The notes under the pieces were generated by a model that made no database searches, was not told the origin of the DNA, and worked only from the letters and a program-made list of their open reading frames with translations. A stretch of DNA of 64,000 bases, taken from assembly GCA_026913215.1 (NCBI GenBank), contig JAPTYK010000001.1:3286001-3350000 (forward strand), in the 5' to 3' direction. The stretch is from Streptomyces diastatochromogenes. Lineage in GTDB: Bacteria > Actinomycetota > Actinomycetes > Streptomycetales > Streptomycetaceae. The position numbers and the translations under genes are program-made. This document shows, one piece after another, positions 42,191 through 56,916 of the stretch (the first letter of the stretch is position 1; every line of letters begins with the position of its first letter).

Positions 42191-42920
42191 ATGAACACCC
42201 TTCTCGACCTCTCCGACCGTCTGTATCTCGACGTCGCCGACTTCGCCCACTCCACCCCCACTGGTTCCAGTGGATCGCCGAGTGTGGACGGAGCTCGGGC
42301 TGCTGCTCTTCGGCGTGCTGTTCCTCGTCGGCTGGTGGCGCTCCCGGGAGGGTTCGAGCCGGGCGATGGCGCTCGCGCTGCTGGCCCCGGTCGCGACCGG
42401 TTTCGGTTACGTGGTGAGCGAGGCGGCGAAGTCGCTGGTCGACGAGGAACGCCCGTGCCGGGCGGTCGCCGGAGCGCCCGTCTCGCTCGTCGCCTGCCCG
42501 CCGCACGGCGACTGGTCCTTCCCGAGCAACCACTCGGCCATCGCGGGCGCGGCCGCCATCGCGCTCGCCCTGTCCTGGCGCGGGATCGTCTGGCTGACCG
42601 TGCCGATGGCGCTGCTCATGGCCTTCTCCCGGGTCTTCGTCGGCGTGCACTACCCGCACGACGTGACCGTCGGCCTGCTGCTCGGCGCCCTGGTCGCGTT
42701 CCTCGTGATGCGGCTCGCGGAGCAGCCCGTGCGGGCGCTGGTGGAGACGGCCCGGTCGAGCCGGAGCTCGGCCGTGGTGTGGTGCGCGGGCGCGGGCCGA
42801 GTGCGCACGCCTCCGCGTACGCTCCCGCGCACCCGAGCGGCCCAGGCGCGCGCGCCACGGCGCGTACTGATCACGCCGGGGACGTGCCAGGATCGGAGGT
42901 GCCATGACTTCCATCGATGA
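42191..42920 (+). CDS. PAP2-family membrane phosphatase (frame broken at N-terminus)
   Basis: About 240 residues with five or six helices. Acid-phosphatase motifs: KSLVDEERPC (KX6RP), PSNHS (usual PSGH, here Asn for Gly), and SRVFVGVHYPHDV. Likely undecaprenyl-pyrophosphate or phosphatidate phosphatase. The N-terminus MNTLLDLSDRLYLDVADFAHSTP joins WFQWIAEVWTELGLLLFG after two missing bases (near 42260 and 42287). A TAGCGT box ends 8 nt before ATG 42191. The basic tail is variable. Overlaps the mutY start. Confidence 0.88.
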
Positions 42921-43836
42921 CCCCACCCCGCCCCGGCCTCCGTCGCCCCCGACGCGCCCGTTCCCCCGCCGAGCTGCACGGGCCCGTCCTCGCCTGGTTC
43001 GACCGGCACGCCCGCGACCTGCCCTGGCGCCGCCCCGAGGCCGGCGCCTGGGGCGTCATGGTCAGCGAGTTCATGCTCCAGCAGACCCCGGTGGTCCGGG
43101 TCCTGCCGGTGTACGAGCAGTGGCTCGCGCGCTGGCCGCGCCCGGCCGACCTGGCCGCCGAGGCCCCCGGCGAGGCGGTCCGCGCCTGGGGCCGGCTGGG
43201 CTATCCGCGCCGGGCGCTGCGGCTGCACGCGGCGGCCGTGGCCATAACGGAACGGCACCACGGGGACGTGCCCCGCGACCACGCCCAGCTGCTCGCGCTG
43301 CCCGGCATCGGCGAGTACACGGCGGCGGCCGTGGCCTCCTTCGCGTACGGGCAGCGGCACGCGGTCCTGGACACGAACGTGCGCCGGGTCTTCGCGCGGG
43401 CGGCGACCGGCGTCCAGTACCCGCCGAACGCGACCACGGCGGCCGAGCGGCGGCTCGCCCGCGCGCTGCTGCCGGAGGACGAGGCGCGGGCGTCCCGCTG
43501 GGCCGCCGCCTCCATGGAGCTGGGCGCCCTGGTGTGCACGGCGAAGAACGAGGACTGCGGGCGCTGCCCGATCGCCGGGCGGTGCGCCTGGCGGCTCGCG
43601 GGCAAGCCGGCGCACGACGGCCCGCCGCGGCGGGCCAGACGTACGCCGGGACCGACCGGCAGGTCCGCGGCCGGCTGCTCGCCGTGCTGCGGGAGTCGAC
43701 GGACCCGGTGGCGCAGGCGGCCCTGGACGCGGTCTGGGACGAGCCGGTGCAGCGGGCCAGGGCCCTGGACGGCCTGGTCGCGGACGGCCTCGTCGAGCCG
43801 CTGGACGGCGGCCGGTACCGGCTTCCGCTGTCCTGA
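42904..43836 (+). CDS. mutY: A/G-specific adenine glycosylase MutY (frame broken)
   Basis: Removes adenine mispaired with 8-oxoguanine. HhH-GPD fold with LPGIGEYTAAAVASFAYG and catalytic Asp in AVLDTNVRRVFAR; 4Fe-4S loop CTAKNEDCGRCPIAGRC (CX6CX2CX5C). Start ATG 42904 after GGAGG; one base is lost within about 60 nt (before RSPAELHGPVLAWFDRHARDLPW) and another near 43640 (before TYAGTDRQVRGRLLAVL). Restored length is about 311 residues, short for MutY: the C-terminal NUDIX-like domain that reads 8-oxoG is missing, as in other Streptomyces. Confidence 0.93.
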   Translation: MTSIDDPTPPRPPSPPTRPFPRRAARARPRLVRPARPRPALAPPRGRRLGRHGQRVHAPADPGGPGPAGVRAVARALAAPGRPGRRGPRRGGPRLGPAGLSAPGAAAARGGRGHNGTAPRGRAPRPRPAARAARHRRVHGGGRGLLRVRAAARGPGHERAPGLRAGGDRRPVPAERDHGGRAAARPRAAAGGRGAGVPLGRRLHGAGRPGVHGEERGLRALPDRRAVRLAARGQAGARRPAAAGQTYAGTDRQVRGRLLAVLRESTDPVAQAALDAVWDEPVQRARALDGLVADGLVEPLDGGRYRLPLS

Positions 43837-44036
43837 TCCGTCCGTCCCCGCCGTCCCGGGCCGTCCCGCCGTTCTCCCGGGACGGGGCCCTGAAACCCCC
43901 GCCGAGGCCGCTGTTACACAACCGATGGGTAGCCGTGCGTCCACCGACGGCTGCCCCGCACAGCCCCGTGACAAGCGCTCCGTAGCGTCGTCGACGACAC
44001 GAGGAACGAAGGTCACGGGGATCGGAGGCGGTTCGG

Positions 44037-44609
44037 ATGAGGCACGGCGAGGTGCTCGACTTCGAGGAGTACGTACGCACGCGGCAGGACGCGCTGCTGC
44101 GCAGTGCCCGCCGTCTCGTCGCCGACCCCGTCGACGCCCAGGACCTGCTGCAGACGGCCCTGGCCCGTACGTACGGCCGCTGGGACGGCATCGCCGACAA
44201 GTCCCTCGCCGACGCCTATCTGCGCCGCGTCATGATCAACACCCGGACCGAGTGGTGGCGCTCCCGCAGGCTCGAAGAGGTGCCCACCGAGCAGCTGCCC
44301 GACGGCAGCGTCGACGACCCGACCGAGCAGCACGCCGACCGCGCCCTCCTCATGGACGTCCTGAAGGTGCTCGCGCCCAAGCAGCGCAGCGTCGTCGTGC
44401 TGCGGCACTGGGAGCAGATGAGCACCGAGGAGACGGCGGCGGCGCTCGGCATGTCGACAGGTACGGTGAAGTCGACGCTCCACCGCGCGCTCGCCCGGCT
44501 CCGGCAGGAGCTGGAGAGCCGTGACCTCGACGCCCGTGCCCTGGGGCGGACCGGGGAGCGGGCGACCGTACGAGGTGACGAAGGGGGGCGGGAGCGGTGC
44601 GCGGCCTAG
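44037..44609 (+). CDS. sigE: ECF sigma factor SigE (cell-envelope stress)
   Basis: 190 residues, intact. Sigma region 2 (FEEYVRTRQDALLRSARRLVADPVDAQDLLQTAL) and region 4 (KQRSVVVLRHWEQMSTEETAAALGMSTGTVKS). It lacks an anti-sigma gene; control is at transcription by CseB, as in S. coelicolor, where it answers cell-wall damage. ATG 44037 has GGAGG 9 nt upstream. Overlaps cseA by 13 nt, giving the operon sigE-cseA-cseB-cseC. Confidence 0.96.
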   Translation: MRHGEVLDFEEYVRTRQDALLRSARRLVADPVDAQDLLQTALARTYGRWDGIADKSLADAYLRRVMINTRTEWWRSRRLEEVPTEQLPDGSVDDPTEQHADRALLMDVLKVLAPKQRSVVVLRHWEQMSTEETAAALGMSTGTVKSTLHRALARLRQELESRDLDARALGRTGERATVRGDEGGRERCAA

Positions 44610-45336
44610 ACGGCGAACCCGACGGCAGAGCACACGAAGGCCACCACGGTGTGAGCGGCGGCGGCTACCGGTACGAGACCGGGAGCCGCCGCCCGCGGCG
44701 TACCGTCAGGGCGGCGAGCGTCACGGCGACGGCCGGGCTCGTCGCCGTCGGGCTGTCCCTGGCCGCCTGCTCCACCGGCGGCACCGGCTCCCGCGACGAG
44801 GGCGCGGCCCGTACCGACGAGGTCGCCGCCGCGGCGCCCACCCCTCCGTCTCCGCCGACGCCGGCCCGCAGTCGGCCGAGCGGGTGGATCCGATCGCGCT
44901 CCTGAAGTCCGACCCGAAGATCGGCGCGCGGTTGAAGGGCGACCTGAAGGCCTGCGTCGCCGACGCGTACCCGGTGGACGCCTCGTACGGCAACCTCACG
45001 AACTCCGACGCCCCCGACGTCGTCGTCAACGTGATGACCTGCGGTGACGCCGTCGGCATCGGCACGTACGTCTACCGCAAGCAGAGCGACCGGTACGAGA
45101 ACGTGTTCATGGCCGAGGACGCGGCGGTCTACGCCACGATCGACCGGGGCGACCTCGTCGTCACCAAGCAGGTGTACGCGAAGGGCGATCCGGTCGCGTA
45201 CCCCTCGGGCGAGGACGTGATCACCTACCGGTGGTCGGGGAACAAGTTCACCCAGCACGACTGGGTGCACAACGACTACAGCCGGGCCGTCGGCGACGAA
45301 CCCGAGCCGGTTCCGAGCGCGTCCCCCGCCGGCTGA
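44597..45336 (+). CDS. cseA: lipoprotein CseA, negative modulator of sigE expression (frame broken)
   Basis: Secreted lipoprotein: an arginine-rich stretch SRRPRRTVRAAS, helix VTATAGLVAVGLSLAAC, lipobox LAAC-S. One missing base near 44838 (APTP-SVSADAGPQ) rejoins SAERVDPIALLKSDPKIGARLKGDLKACVADAYPV, the conserved domain. Start GTG 44597 overlaps the end of sigE. About 246 residues. In S. coelicolor loss of CseA raises sigE transcription. Confidence 0.92.
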
Positions 45337-45375
45337 GCCGCAGACCGCAGCACCCGCACGAGAAGGGCATCCACG

Positions 45376-46077
<702 letters not shown>

Positions 46078-46088
46078 GTCCCGTACTC

Positions 46089-47409
46089 GTGCCCGTGAAG
46101 CTGCTTCCCCTCCGTACCGGGGTCCGCTGGAAGATCGCCGTCGCCATCGCGGCGGTCGGCGCCCTCATCGCGATCACCCTGAGCGTCGTCGTGCACAACG
46201 CCGCCCGCATCTCCATGCTCGACAACGCGCGCGAGGTGCAGATGGAGCGGCTGCTCTTCGCGCAGCGGATGTACGAGACGTCGAAGCCGAAGGAACCCCG
46301 CTTCGGCACGAAGATCAACGATCCGGCGCTGCCGTCCCAGCTGCACCAGCTGATGCGGGACAAGCGGCGCGGGACGTACGTGCAGGAGCACCGGCACGGC
46401 GGGCCGCCGGACGTGTGGGCGGCCGTGCCGCTCGCCAACGGCGACGTCCTGTCGCTGCACATCCCCTTCGCCGACCGCAGCGCGACGATCATGAGCGATC
46501 TGGACCGGGCCCTCGTCATCGGCTCGGTCTCGGTGGTCTTCGGCGGCTGCGCGCTCGGCGTCCTCATCGGCGGGCAGCTGTCGCGGCGGCTGCGGAAGGC
46601 CGCCGTCGCGGCCGGGCGGGTCGCCCAGGGCAATACGGACGTACGGGTGCGGACGCCGTCGGCGGACTCGTACGGGACGAGACCGACGACCTGGCGTGGG
46701 CGGTGGACGCCCTGACCGACGCCCTGAACGAGCGGATCGAGGCCGAGCGGCGGGTCACCGCCGACATCGCGCACGAGCTGCGCACCCCGTCACCGGGCTG
46801 CTCACGGCGGCCGAGCTGCTGCCGCCGGGGCGTCCGACCGAGCTCGTGCGGGACCGGGCGCAGGCCATGCGGACGCTGGTCGAGGACGTTCTTGAGGTGG
46901 CCCGGCTCGACAGCGCCTCGGAGCGGGCCGAGCTCCAGGAGATCGCGCTCGGCGAGTTCGTGGAGCGGCGGGTGAAGGCCCTGGATCCGGAGGTCGTCGT
47001 CCGGATCGTCCACGAGTCCTGGGTGAACACCGATCCGCGCCGCCTGGAACGGGTCCTGGGCAATCTCCTCGCCAACGCGGCCAAGCACGGCAAGCCGCCG
47101 GTCGAGGTCACCGTGGAGGGCCGGGTGGTCCGCGTCCGCGACCACGGGCCGGGCTTCCCGGAGGCGCTGCTCAAGGAGGGCCCGAGCCGGTTCCGTACGG
47201 GGAGCAGCGACCGCGCGGGCCAGGGCCACGGCCTGGGCCTGACGATCGCGGCGGGCCAGGCGCGGGTCCTCGGCGCCCGACTGACCTTCCGGAACGTGGC
47301 CGCGGAGGGGGCCCCGGAGGGGGTCGGCGGCGCCATCGCGGTGCTGTGGCTGCCGGACCACGCGCCGACGAACACGGGCAGCTTCCCGATCCTGCGGCTG
47401 CCGGGCTGA
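46089..47409 (+). CDS. cseC: sensor histidine kinase CseC (frame broken)
   Basis: About 440 residues. Two helices (AVAIAAVGALIAITLSVVV and ALVIGSVSVVFGGCALGVLI) flank an extracytoplasmic loop of about 120 residues. Then HAMP, the H-box DIAHELRTPVTGLL and ATPase boxes NLLANAAKHG, RDHGPGF, GQGHGLGLTI. Missing bases near 46672 and 46790 (RTP-VTGLL). Starts GTG 46089, 11 nt after cseB. Receives the cell-wall signal for SigE. Confidence 0.94.
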
Positions 47410-47422
47410 GGGGTACGAAAAG

Positions 47423-47452
47423 GGGGCCGGGTCCATGCATGGACCCGGCCCC
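47423..47452. terminator. terminator between cseC and MFS exporter
   Basis: Perfect 30-bp palindrome GGGGCCGGGTCCATG-CATGGACCCGGCCCC flanked by AAA(A)G and CTT, between convergent genes. Confidence 0.92.
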
Positions 47453-47467
47453 TTCCCGTACAGGCGG

Positions 47468-49130
<1,663 letters not shown>

Positions 49131-49154
49131 TTTTCTGGAAAGTGGAGACCCGTC

Positions 49155-49709
49155 ATGGCCCGAGGCAACACCCGCCAGCGCATCCAGGACGTGGCTCTCG
49201 AACTCTTCGCCGAGCAGGGCTACGAGAAGACTTCGCTGCGCGAGATCGCGGAACGGCTGGACGTCACGAAAGCGGCGCTCTACTACCACTTCAAGACCAA
49301 GGAAGACATCATCATCGGGATCTTCCAGGACCTGGCGCGCCCGATCGACGAACTGGTCGCCTGGGCAGCCGAGCAGCCGCGCACCCTGGAGACCAAGCGG
49401 GAGATCCTGCGCCGCTACCACCGGGCCCTGCTCGCCGCGGCCCCGCTGTTCCGCTTCATGCACGAGAACCAGGCGACCGTGCGGGACCTGAGCATCGGAC
49501 TCACCTTCAAGGAGCGCTTCCTCGCGCTCAACAAGTTCGTCCAGGAGCCCGACGCCCCGGTGAAGGACCGGGTCCGCGCCGTGAGCGCGGTCTTCGCGCT
49601 GCACGCCGGGACCTTCTTCATGGAAAACATCGAGGGCGACCCCGAGGAGAAGCAGGATGCCGTCCTCGAAGTCGCCCTCGATCTCATCGATCAGGCCCAG
49701 AAGGCCTGA
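49155..49709 (+). CDS. TetR/AcrR-family regulator of the divergent exporter
   Basis: 184 residues, intact. HTH at about 10-55 (RIQDVALELFAEQGYEKTSLREIAERLDVTKAALYYHF), helical ligand domain after. ATG 49155 has GGAAAG upstream. Expected to bind the operators at 49063-49130 and repress both itself and the MFS pump. Confidence 0.94.
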   Translation: MARGNTRQRIQDVALELFAEQGYEKTSLREIAERLDVTKAALYYHFKTKEDIIIGIFQDLARPIDELVAWAAEQPRTLETKREILRRYHRALLAAAPLFRFMHENQATVRDLSIGLTFKERFLALNKFVQEPDAPVKDRVRAVSAVFALHAGTFFMENIEGDPEEKQDAVLEVALDLIDQAQKA

Positions 49710-49717
49710 GGGGTGCG

Positions 49718-50404
49718 TCAGACGCCGACGCCGTGGGCCCGCAGGAAGACCATCGGGTTGATGGCGGAGCCGTAGTTCGGGGTCGTGCGGATCTCGAAGT
49801 GCAGGTGCGGGCCGGAGGAGTTGCCGGTGTTGCCCGAGAGGGCGATCTGCTGGCCGGCGCCGACGGTCTGGCCGATGTTGACCTGGATCCGCGACAGGTG
49901 GGCGTACTGGGAGTACGTGCCGTTGGCGTGCTTGATGACGATCGCGTTGCCGTACGCGGGACCGTCGCCGCCGCCGTTCGGGCCGGCCTTCACGACGGTG
50001 CCGGCGGCCGCGGCCTTGACCGGGGTGCCGACCGGGACGGCGAAGTCCTGGCCGGAGTGCTTGTGGGCCCACATGGCGCCGCCCTGGTTGAAGCTGGCGC
50101 TCAGGGCGTACACGGTGACCGGCTTGACCCAGGCCGGGGTGGCCTTCTTGACGGCCTTGACCGGGGCGGCCTTCACGGCGGAGGCCTTGGCGACGGCGGC
50201 CTTCACCTGAGCGGCGAGGTGGGCCTGGGCGTCGGCCTGGGCGGCGACGGCGGCGGACGCGGTGAGCGCGACCGGAGCGGTGACGGCCTTGCCCTCGGCG
50301 GCGAAGGCGGACCCGGCTCCGGCCACCAGCGACGCTCCCAGACCCGCGGCGGCGAGAGCGACGGCGGTGATGCGGGCGGCGGGGTTCATGACGCGCTTCG
50401 ACAT
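49718..50404 (-). CDS. secreted M23-family peptidase (LytM endopeptidase)
   Basis: 228 residues from ATG 50404. Signal peptide (basic MSKRVMNPAARI, hydrophobic AVALAAAGLGASLVAGAGSAFA-A). An Ala/Lys/Val-rich linker (KAAVAKASAVKAAPVKAVKK), then LytM domain with HKHSGQDFAVPVG and GPHLHFEI zinc ligands. Cleaves peptidoglycan cross-links. GGAGG lies 11 nt before the ATG; the longer open frame to 50500 has no signal-like start. Convergent with the tetR gene. A long upstream region (50405-50890) is shared with the NACHT gene. Confidence 0.93.
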   Translation of the reverse strand: MSKRVMNPAARITAVALAAAGLGASLVAGAGSAFAAEGKAVTAPVALTASAAVAAQADAQAHLAAQVKAAVAKASAVKAAPVKAVKKATPAWVKPVTVYALSASFNQGGAMWAHKHSGQDFAVPVGTPVKAAAAGTVVKAGPNGGGDGPAYGNAIVIKHANGTYSQYAHLSRIQVNIGQTVGAGQQIALSGNTGNSSGPHLHFEIRTTPNYGSAINPMVFLRAHGVGV

Positions 50405-50890
50405 ACGGGGGAAGACCTCCGGGAAGTACGGGACCCGACGCGGACGGTGCTCTGCGTCGGGCTTGCTCATCCTTGGTAACCCGCCCCCAGCCCATCCCAA
50501 AACACCCCATCTACGACATTGCGTCGTAGCGATCTCCAGGGAAGCTCACCCTTGACGCCCCCGGAGCGGGCCCGCGAAATCGGACATACCGACACAAGCG
50601 AATCGGTTTACGCGCACGTCGCGGGGGGGCCGGAACCGCCCGGGACGCCGCCCGGCGCCCCGTTCGAGGCCCCCGGGACCAAAGTCCCGATGGTTGATAC
50701 CGAAACGTCCCGGATCGGGACCAAACGTCGCCACTATTCCGGTTAGTACCCCTCGAAACGCCTGTGCGCCTTGTCACCAGCGCCCGCCCCCCCCAATGGG
50801 ACCTGGGTCACGCAACCGAGCCGCCCCGAACCCCGTCCCGCACTACGCTGACCGCTTCGGGAATCCGGGGCATCCACGGGGGGACCACAC
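50405..50890. other. 486-bp divergent intergenic region between M23 peptidase and NACHT gene
   Basis: No credible gene. It holds an 8-bp hairpin CCCGACGC/GCGTCGGG near 50430-50460, the dyad GGGACCAAAGTCCC (50675-50688), and the hairpin GTCCCGGATCGGGAC (50707-50721). A TACGCT box at 50845-50850 could serve the NACHT gene. A c-di-AMP (ydaO) riboswitch, common before actinomycete wall hydrolases, was looked for but not recognised. Confidence 0.6.
50675..50688. promoter_or_regulatory. DevR/DosR-like dyad
   Basis: GGGACCAAAGTCCC keeps the GGGAC...GTCCC ends of the mycobacterial DosR box (GGGACTTTAGTCCC type). A related half-site, GGGACCAAACGTC, is at 50717-50729. Regulator identity is inferred only. 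Confidence 0.4.
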
Positions 50891-53861
50891 ATGGAACCGG
50901 CACTCATCGGCACGCGCCTCGCCTCGTCCGCGATCGGCCCCCTCCTGAAGAAACTGCTGGTCAGCGACGGACCGGGCGCCGGCCTCCCCGGCCCGTCGGG
51001 CGCGATCCGGCTCTCCTCCCTCGTCTCCTTCCGCGGCGAGAAGCGCACGCTCACCGAGAAGGACGTCCGCAAGCTGGCCAAGACCCTCGTCGAGCGGTCC
51101 TCCGGCGGCGACGGCGAGCCCCCCTTCCCCACCGACGAGACCGAGGCCGTCACCGACGCCCTGGCGAGGACCCTCCTCTCCCTCGGCGACCTCGACATGG
51201 ACGACGCCCAGGCCGTCCGCCTCGGCCCCTGCGACCTCGCCCGCCGCCTGCGGACGGCGGCCCCGGCCCCGGACGGCCTCTCCACGGACTCAGCCCTCTA
51301 CCTGGAGTCCCTGACCGAATGGGCCTGCCTCCACATCCTGGAGTTCTTCACCCGGCGCTCCACCTTCCTCGCCCGCAGCCTGGTCGAACAGACCCGCGGT
51401 CAGGCCGAGCTCCTCGCGAAGATGGACGAGGTCATCCGCCGGACACCGAGGACGGACTCACGGGACACGGCCTTCGAGCGCCGCTACCTGGCCCACCTGG
51501 CCAAGAAACACGGCCGCCTGACGATCTACGGCATCGACCTCCACCACTCCCCCGACCGATGGCCGCTCGACCTCGCCTACCTCTCCCTGGAGGCCACCAG
51601 CTCGGGCGAAACCCCGTGCCCGACGAGACCAGACCCTGCGGGAACACTCCCTCCGCGCCGACCTCGCCCTCTCCCGCCACGACAAGGTCCTGCTCCGCGG
51701 CCTCGCGGGCTCGGGCAAAACGACACTCGTCCAGTGGCTGACGGTCTCGGCGGCGACGGAGGGGCGGGCGGCGGGGCGCGGACGGAGGGGCGGGCGGCGG
51801 GGCGCGGGCGGAGAGTGCGGCCAGCGGCGGGGCACGGACGGAGAGCGCGGCCACCGAGGCGCACGCGGAGAGCGCGGCCAGCGGCGGGGCACGGACGGAG
51901 AGCGCGGCCACCGAGGCGCGCACGGAGAGCACGGGCGGCGGGGACGGACGGAGAGCGCGGCCGTCGAGGCGCGCCTCGACGGCAGGGCCACCGAGCGGCG
52001 CGCGGACGGCATGGCGTACCTCCGGGGCCGGATTCCCTTCGTCCTGCCCCTGCGGACCCTCACCCGCCACGGCGAGCGGCTCCCCGCCCCCGACCGGTTC
52101 CTCTCCGCCGCCGGGTGCCCGCTCACCCCGCCCGACGGCTGGGTGGACCGTGTCCTGTCCGCCGGCCGGGGCGTCGTCCTCGTGGACGGCATCGACGAGA
52201 TCCCGGAGGCCGAGCGGGGCAGGGCCCGTGAGTGGCTCCGCAGCCTCCTGGACGCGTACGAGGGCAACCGCTGGCTCGTCACCTCGCGCCCCACCGCCGT
52301 ACGCGACGACTGGCTGGCCGGGGACGGCTTCACCGAGCTGGCCCTCTCCCCCATGACCCGCACCGAGGTCGCCACCTTCGTACGCCGCTGGCACCGCGCC
52401 GCCGGGCCCGAGGCCGAGCCGTACGAGCAGCCGCTCCTCGACGCGCTCCGCACCGCCGAGCACGTCGCGCAGCTCGCGACGAACCCGCTGATGTGCGGCC
52501 TCATCTGCGCCCTGCACCGCGACCGGCGCGGCTTCCTGCCCCGGGGTCGCAAGGCGCTCTACGAGGCCGCCCTCTCCATGCTCCTCGCCCGCCGCGACCG
52601 CGAGCGGGACATGGGCGCCCCCTCCGGCATCGCCCTCGACGAGGCCCCCCAGATCCAGCTGATCCAGCGCCTCGCCCACTGGCTGACCCTCAACGGCCGC
52701 ACCCAGCTGGACCGGGCCCACGCGGAGTCCCTCGTCCGGGAGGCGGTTCCGGCGGTCCAGGAGGCCGCCCAGCACCCGTCGGAGACGGTCTTCACCCACC
52801 TCCTCCACCGCAGCGGTCTGCTGCGCGAGCCGACGGAGGACACCGTCGAATTCGTCCACCGCACCTTCCAGGACTACCTGGCCGCCAAGGCCCTGGTGGA
52901 CCGCTGGGACATCGGCGTCCTGGTCCACCACGCCGCCGACGACCAGTGGGAGGACGTCATCCGCATGGCGGTGGGGCACGCGCGGCCCCGCGAGTGCGCG
53001 GAGATCCTCCAGGAGCTCCTGAAGGCGGCGGACGCGGCCCAGGACCGCCGGATCCAGCTCCGCCTGGTGCTCCTCGCGGCGACGGCCCTGGACCACGCGA
53101 CGGAGGTCTCCCCGGAGGTACGCCAGGACGTACTGGCCCGCACGGCCGAGGTGATCCCGCCGCGTACGCCCGAGGAGGCCCGCCAGTTGGCCGGGGTGGG
53201 CCGACTGGTCCTCGACCTCCTGCCGGGCCCGGAGGGGCTGAGCGGCTACGACGCCCGGATGGCGGTGACGGCGGCGACGCACGTCTCTTCCGAGGCGGCG
53301 ATCCCCTACCTGGCCCGTTTCGCCCGCCATCCCGGCCTCCGGATCCGGTCCCAGCTCGTCTGGGGGTGGTCCCGGTTCAACACGGAGCAGTACGCCGACG
53401 AGATCATCGCGACAGTCGACCCGGACATGCTGGAGTACACCGTCTCCAACGACGAACAGGCCGCCGCACTGGTGCGGCTCGGTCTGCGGCCCCAGCGTCT
53501 GGACCTCAGAACGGGACTCACGGCAAGCGGCCTCGCCTCCCTCCAGCCGCTCCTGCCCGACGTGCGGGAGCTCAGCCTGAGCGATCTCAGCGAGGGCTAC
53601 CCGCTGCTCGGCGCCCTGGCGGCGCTCCGTCTGCCCCAGATCACCAGCCTCGCCCTGATGGTCATCAGCGATCTGTCCCCCTTCCCGCTGATCGCCGCCG
53701 GCTTCCCCCATCTGCGCAGCCTCACGCTCGGCGGCGCGCCCGACGTCCGGTGGGACGTCACCCCCCTCGCGTCCCTGCGCTTCCTGAACCGGCTCGCCGC
53801 CCTGGGGATCAAGCTCACCGGCGTGGAGCATCTCCCGTCAGGCACCCGCGTCATCGCGTGA
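50891..53861 (+). CDS. NACHT-domain STAND NTPase (bacterial NLR-like), with internal coding minisatellite; one frame break
   Basis: About 990 residues. N-terminal helical domain (MEPALIGTRLASSAIGPLLKKL ..., about 1-240). P-loop NTPase: Walker A GLAGSGKTTLVQW, Walker B GVVLVDGIDEIPEAERG, sensor NRWLVTSRPTAVRDDW, winged-helix end FVHRTFQDYLAAKAL. Then helical repeats, and a C-terminal leucine-rich segment (VRELSLSDLSEGYPLLGALAAL, ITSLALMVISDLSPF, HLRSLTLGG). Between Walker A and the next strand (MAYLRGRIPFVLPLRTL) an Arg/Gly-rich insert of about 80 residues is encoded by tandem repeats. About two missing bases near 51615-51626 separate the N-terminus from the P-loop. Relatives defend against phage. 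Confidence 0.88.
51755..51983. repeat. coding minisatellite inside the NACHT gene
   Basis: Two exact 26-bp copies (51755-51780, 51781-51806), then alternating 30- and 27-bp units that all begin GAGAG (51811, 51841, 51868, 51898, 51925, 51951). It stays in frame with the NTPase and encodes repeats of the type GERGQRRGTD / GERGHRGA. Confidence 0.9.
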
Positions 53862-53868
53862 CGCGAAA

Positions 53869-53906
53869 GGGGCGGCCCCGGAACCGTTCAGGTTCCGGGC
53901 CGCCCC
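53869..53906. terminator. terminator between NACHT gene and clpC
   Basis: Hairpin GGGGCGGCCCCGGAACC / GGTTCCGGGCCGCCCC with one bulge, between convergent genes. Confidence 0.88.
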
Positions 53907-53931
53907 TACCGCTCAGCGCTCAGCGCGTGCG

Positions 53932-56454
<2,523 letters not shown>

Positions 56455-56916
56455 CGTTAATCGCTCCTCAGAGCGGTCAGTCAGTTAGGGGTCGATCCCC
56501 TCCCTGTCCTTCCGCAGCTTAGTCCCGCAAGCGGGGACCGCTCATTCCAACTGCCGACATCCGTCCGGATCACCCCCCTTCTCAGTGGGGAGACCTGCTG
56601 CCGAACAGCCGACAAATGCTCCAACCCGATGGTGCGAGACGATGTTCCCGCAGGCCAAGTAGTTACCCGCGCCTTGAGTACGCCGATGGCGAACGTGAGA
56701 CGCCGAAGCCCGCGAGTCGCCCCTCTCCACTAGGAATGTCTTACCCGTAAGCACTGACACTCCATGCGGCACACCCCGGTTCCCTCCGCTACCAGCGAAC
56801 ACCCTCGCGCTGCCGAATGCACGCGTACGCCCCATCACGGACACCTTGCGTGTGCGGCGGGGTACTCCGTGTCACCGCGGGCGTAACCAACGCGCCCTCG
56901 CGGGAGTTCCCCCGGT
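56455..56916. other. 462-bp region upstream of clpC
   Basis: Less GC-rich than its neighbours. A 100-codon minus-strand frame (56542-56844) has no recognisable motif or codon bias, so I do not call it. It holds a ClgR-like site (56785-56800) and one HAIR half-site, CTTGAGT (56673-56679). Probably the clpC leader and promoter region. Confidence 0.55.
56785..56800 (-). promoter_or_regulatory. candidate ClgR-binding site for clpC
   Basis: Minus strand GTTCGCTGGTAGCGGA. It fits the published ClgR pattern of GTTCGC, about five bases, then GCG. It is 330 nt from the clpC start, farther than usual. Confidence 0.4.

Noticed and set aside
50405..50700. Possible c-di-AMP (ydaO) riboswitch before the M23 peptidase
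   Set aside because: The conserved ydaO core could not be recognised; only simple hairpins are present. A covariance-model search (Rfam RF00379) would settle it.
56673..56679. CTTGAGT, a half of the HspR (HAIR) site, upstream of clpC
   Set aside because: The inverted partner ACTCAAG is absent at the required 7-bp spacing.
56542..56844. 100-codon minus-strand ORF upstream of clpC
   Set aside because: No motif, no signal, codon use unlike Streptomyces genes, and it would lie in the clpC leader.
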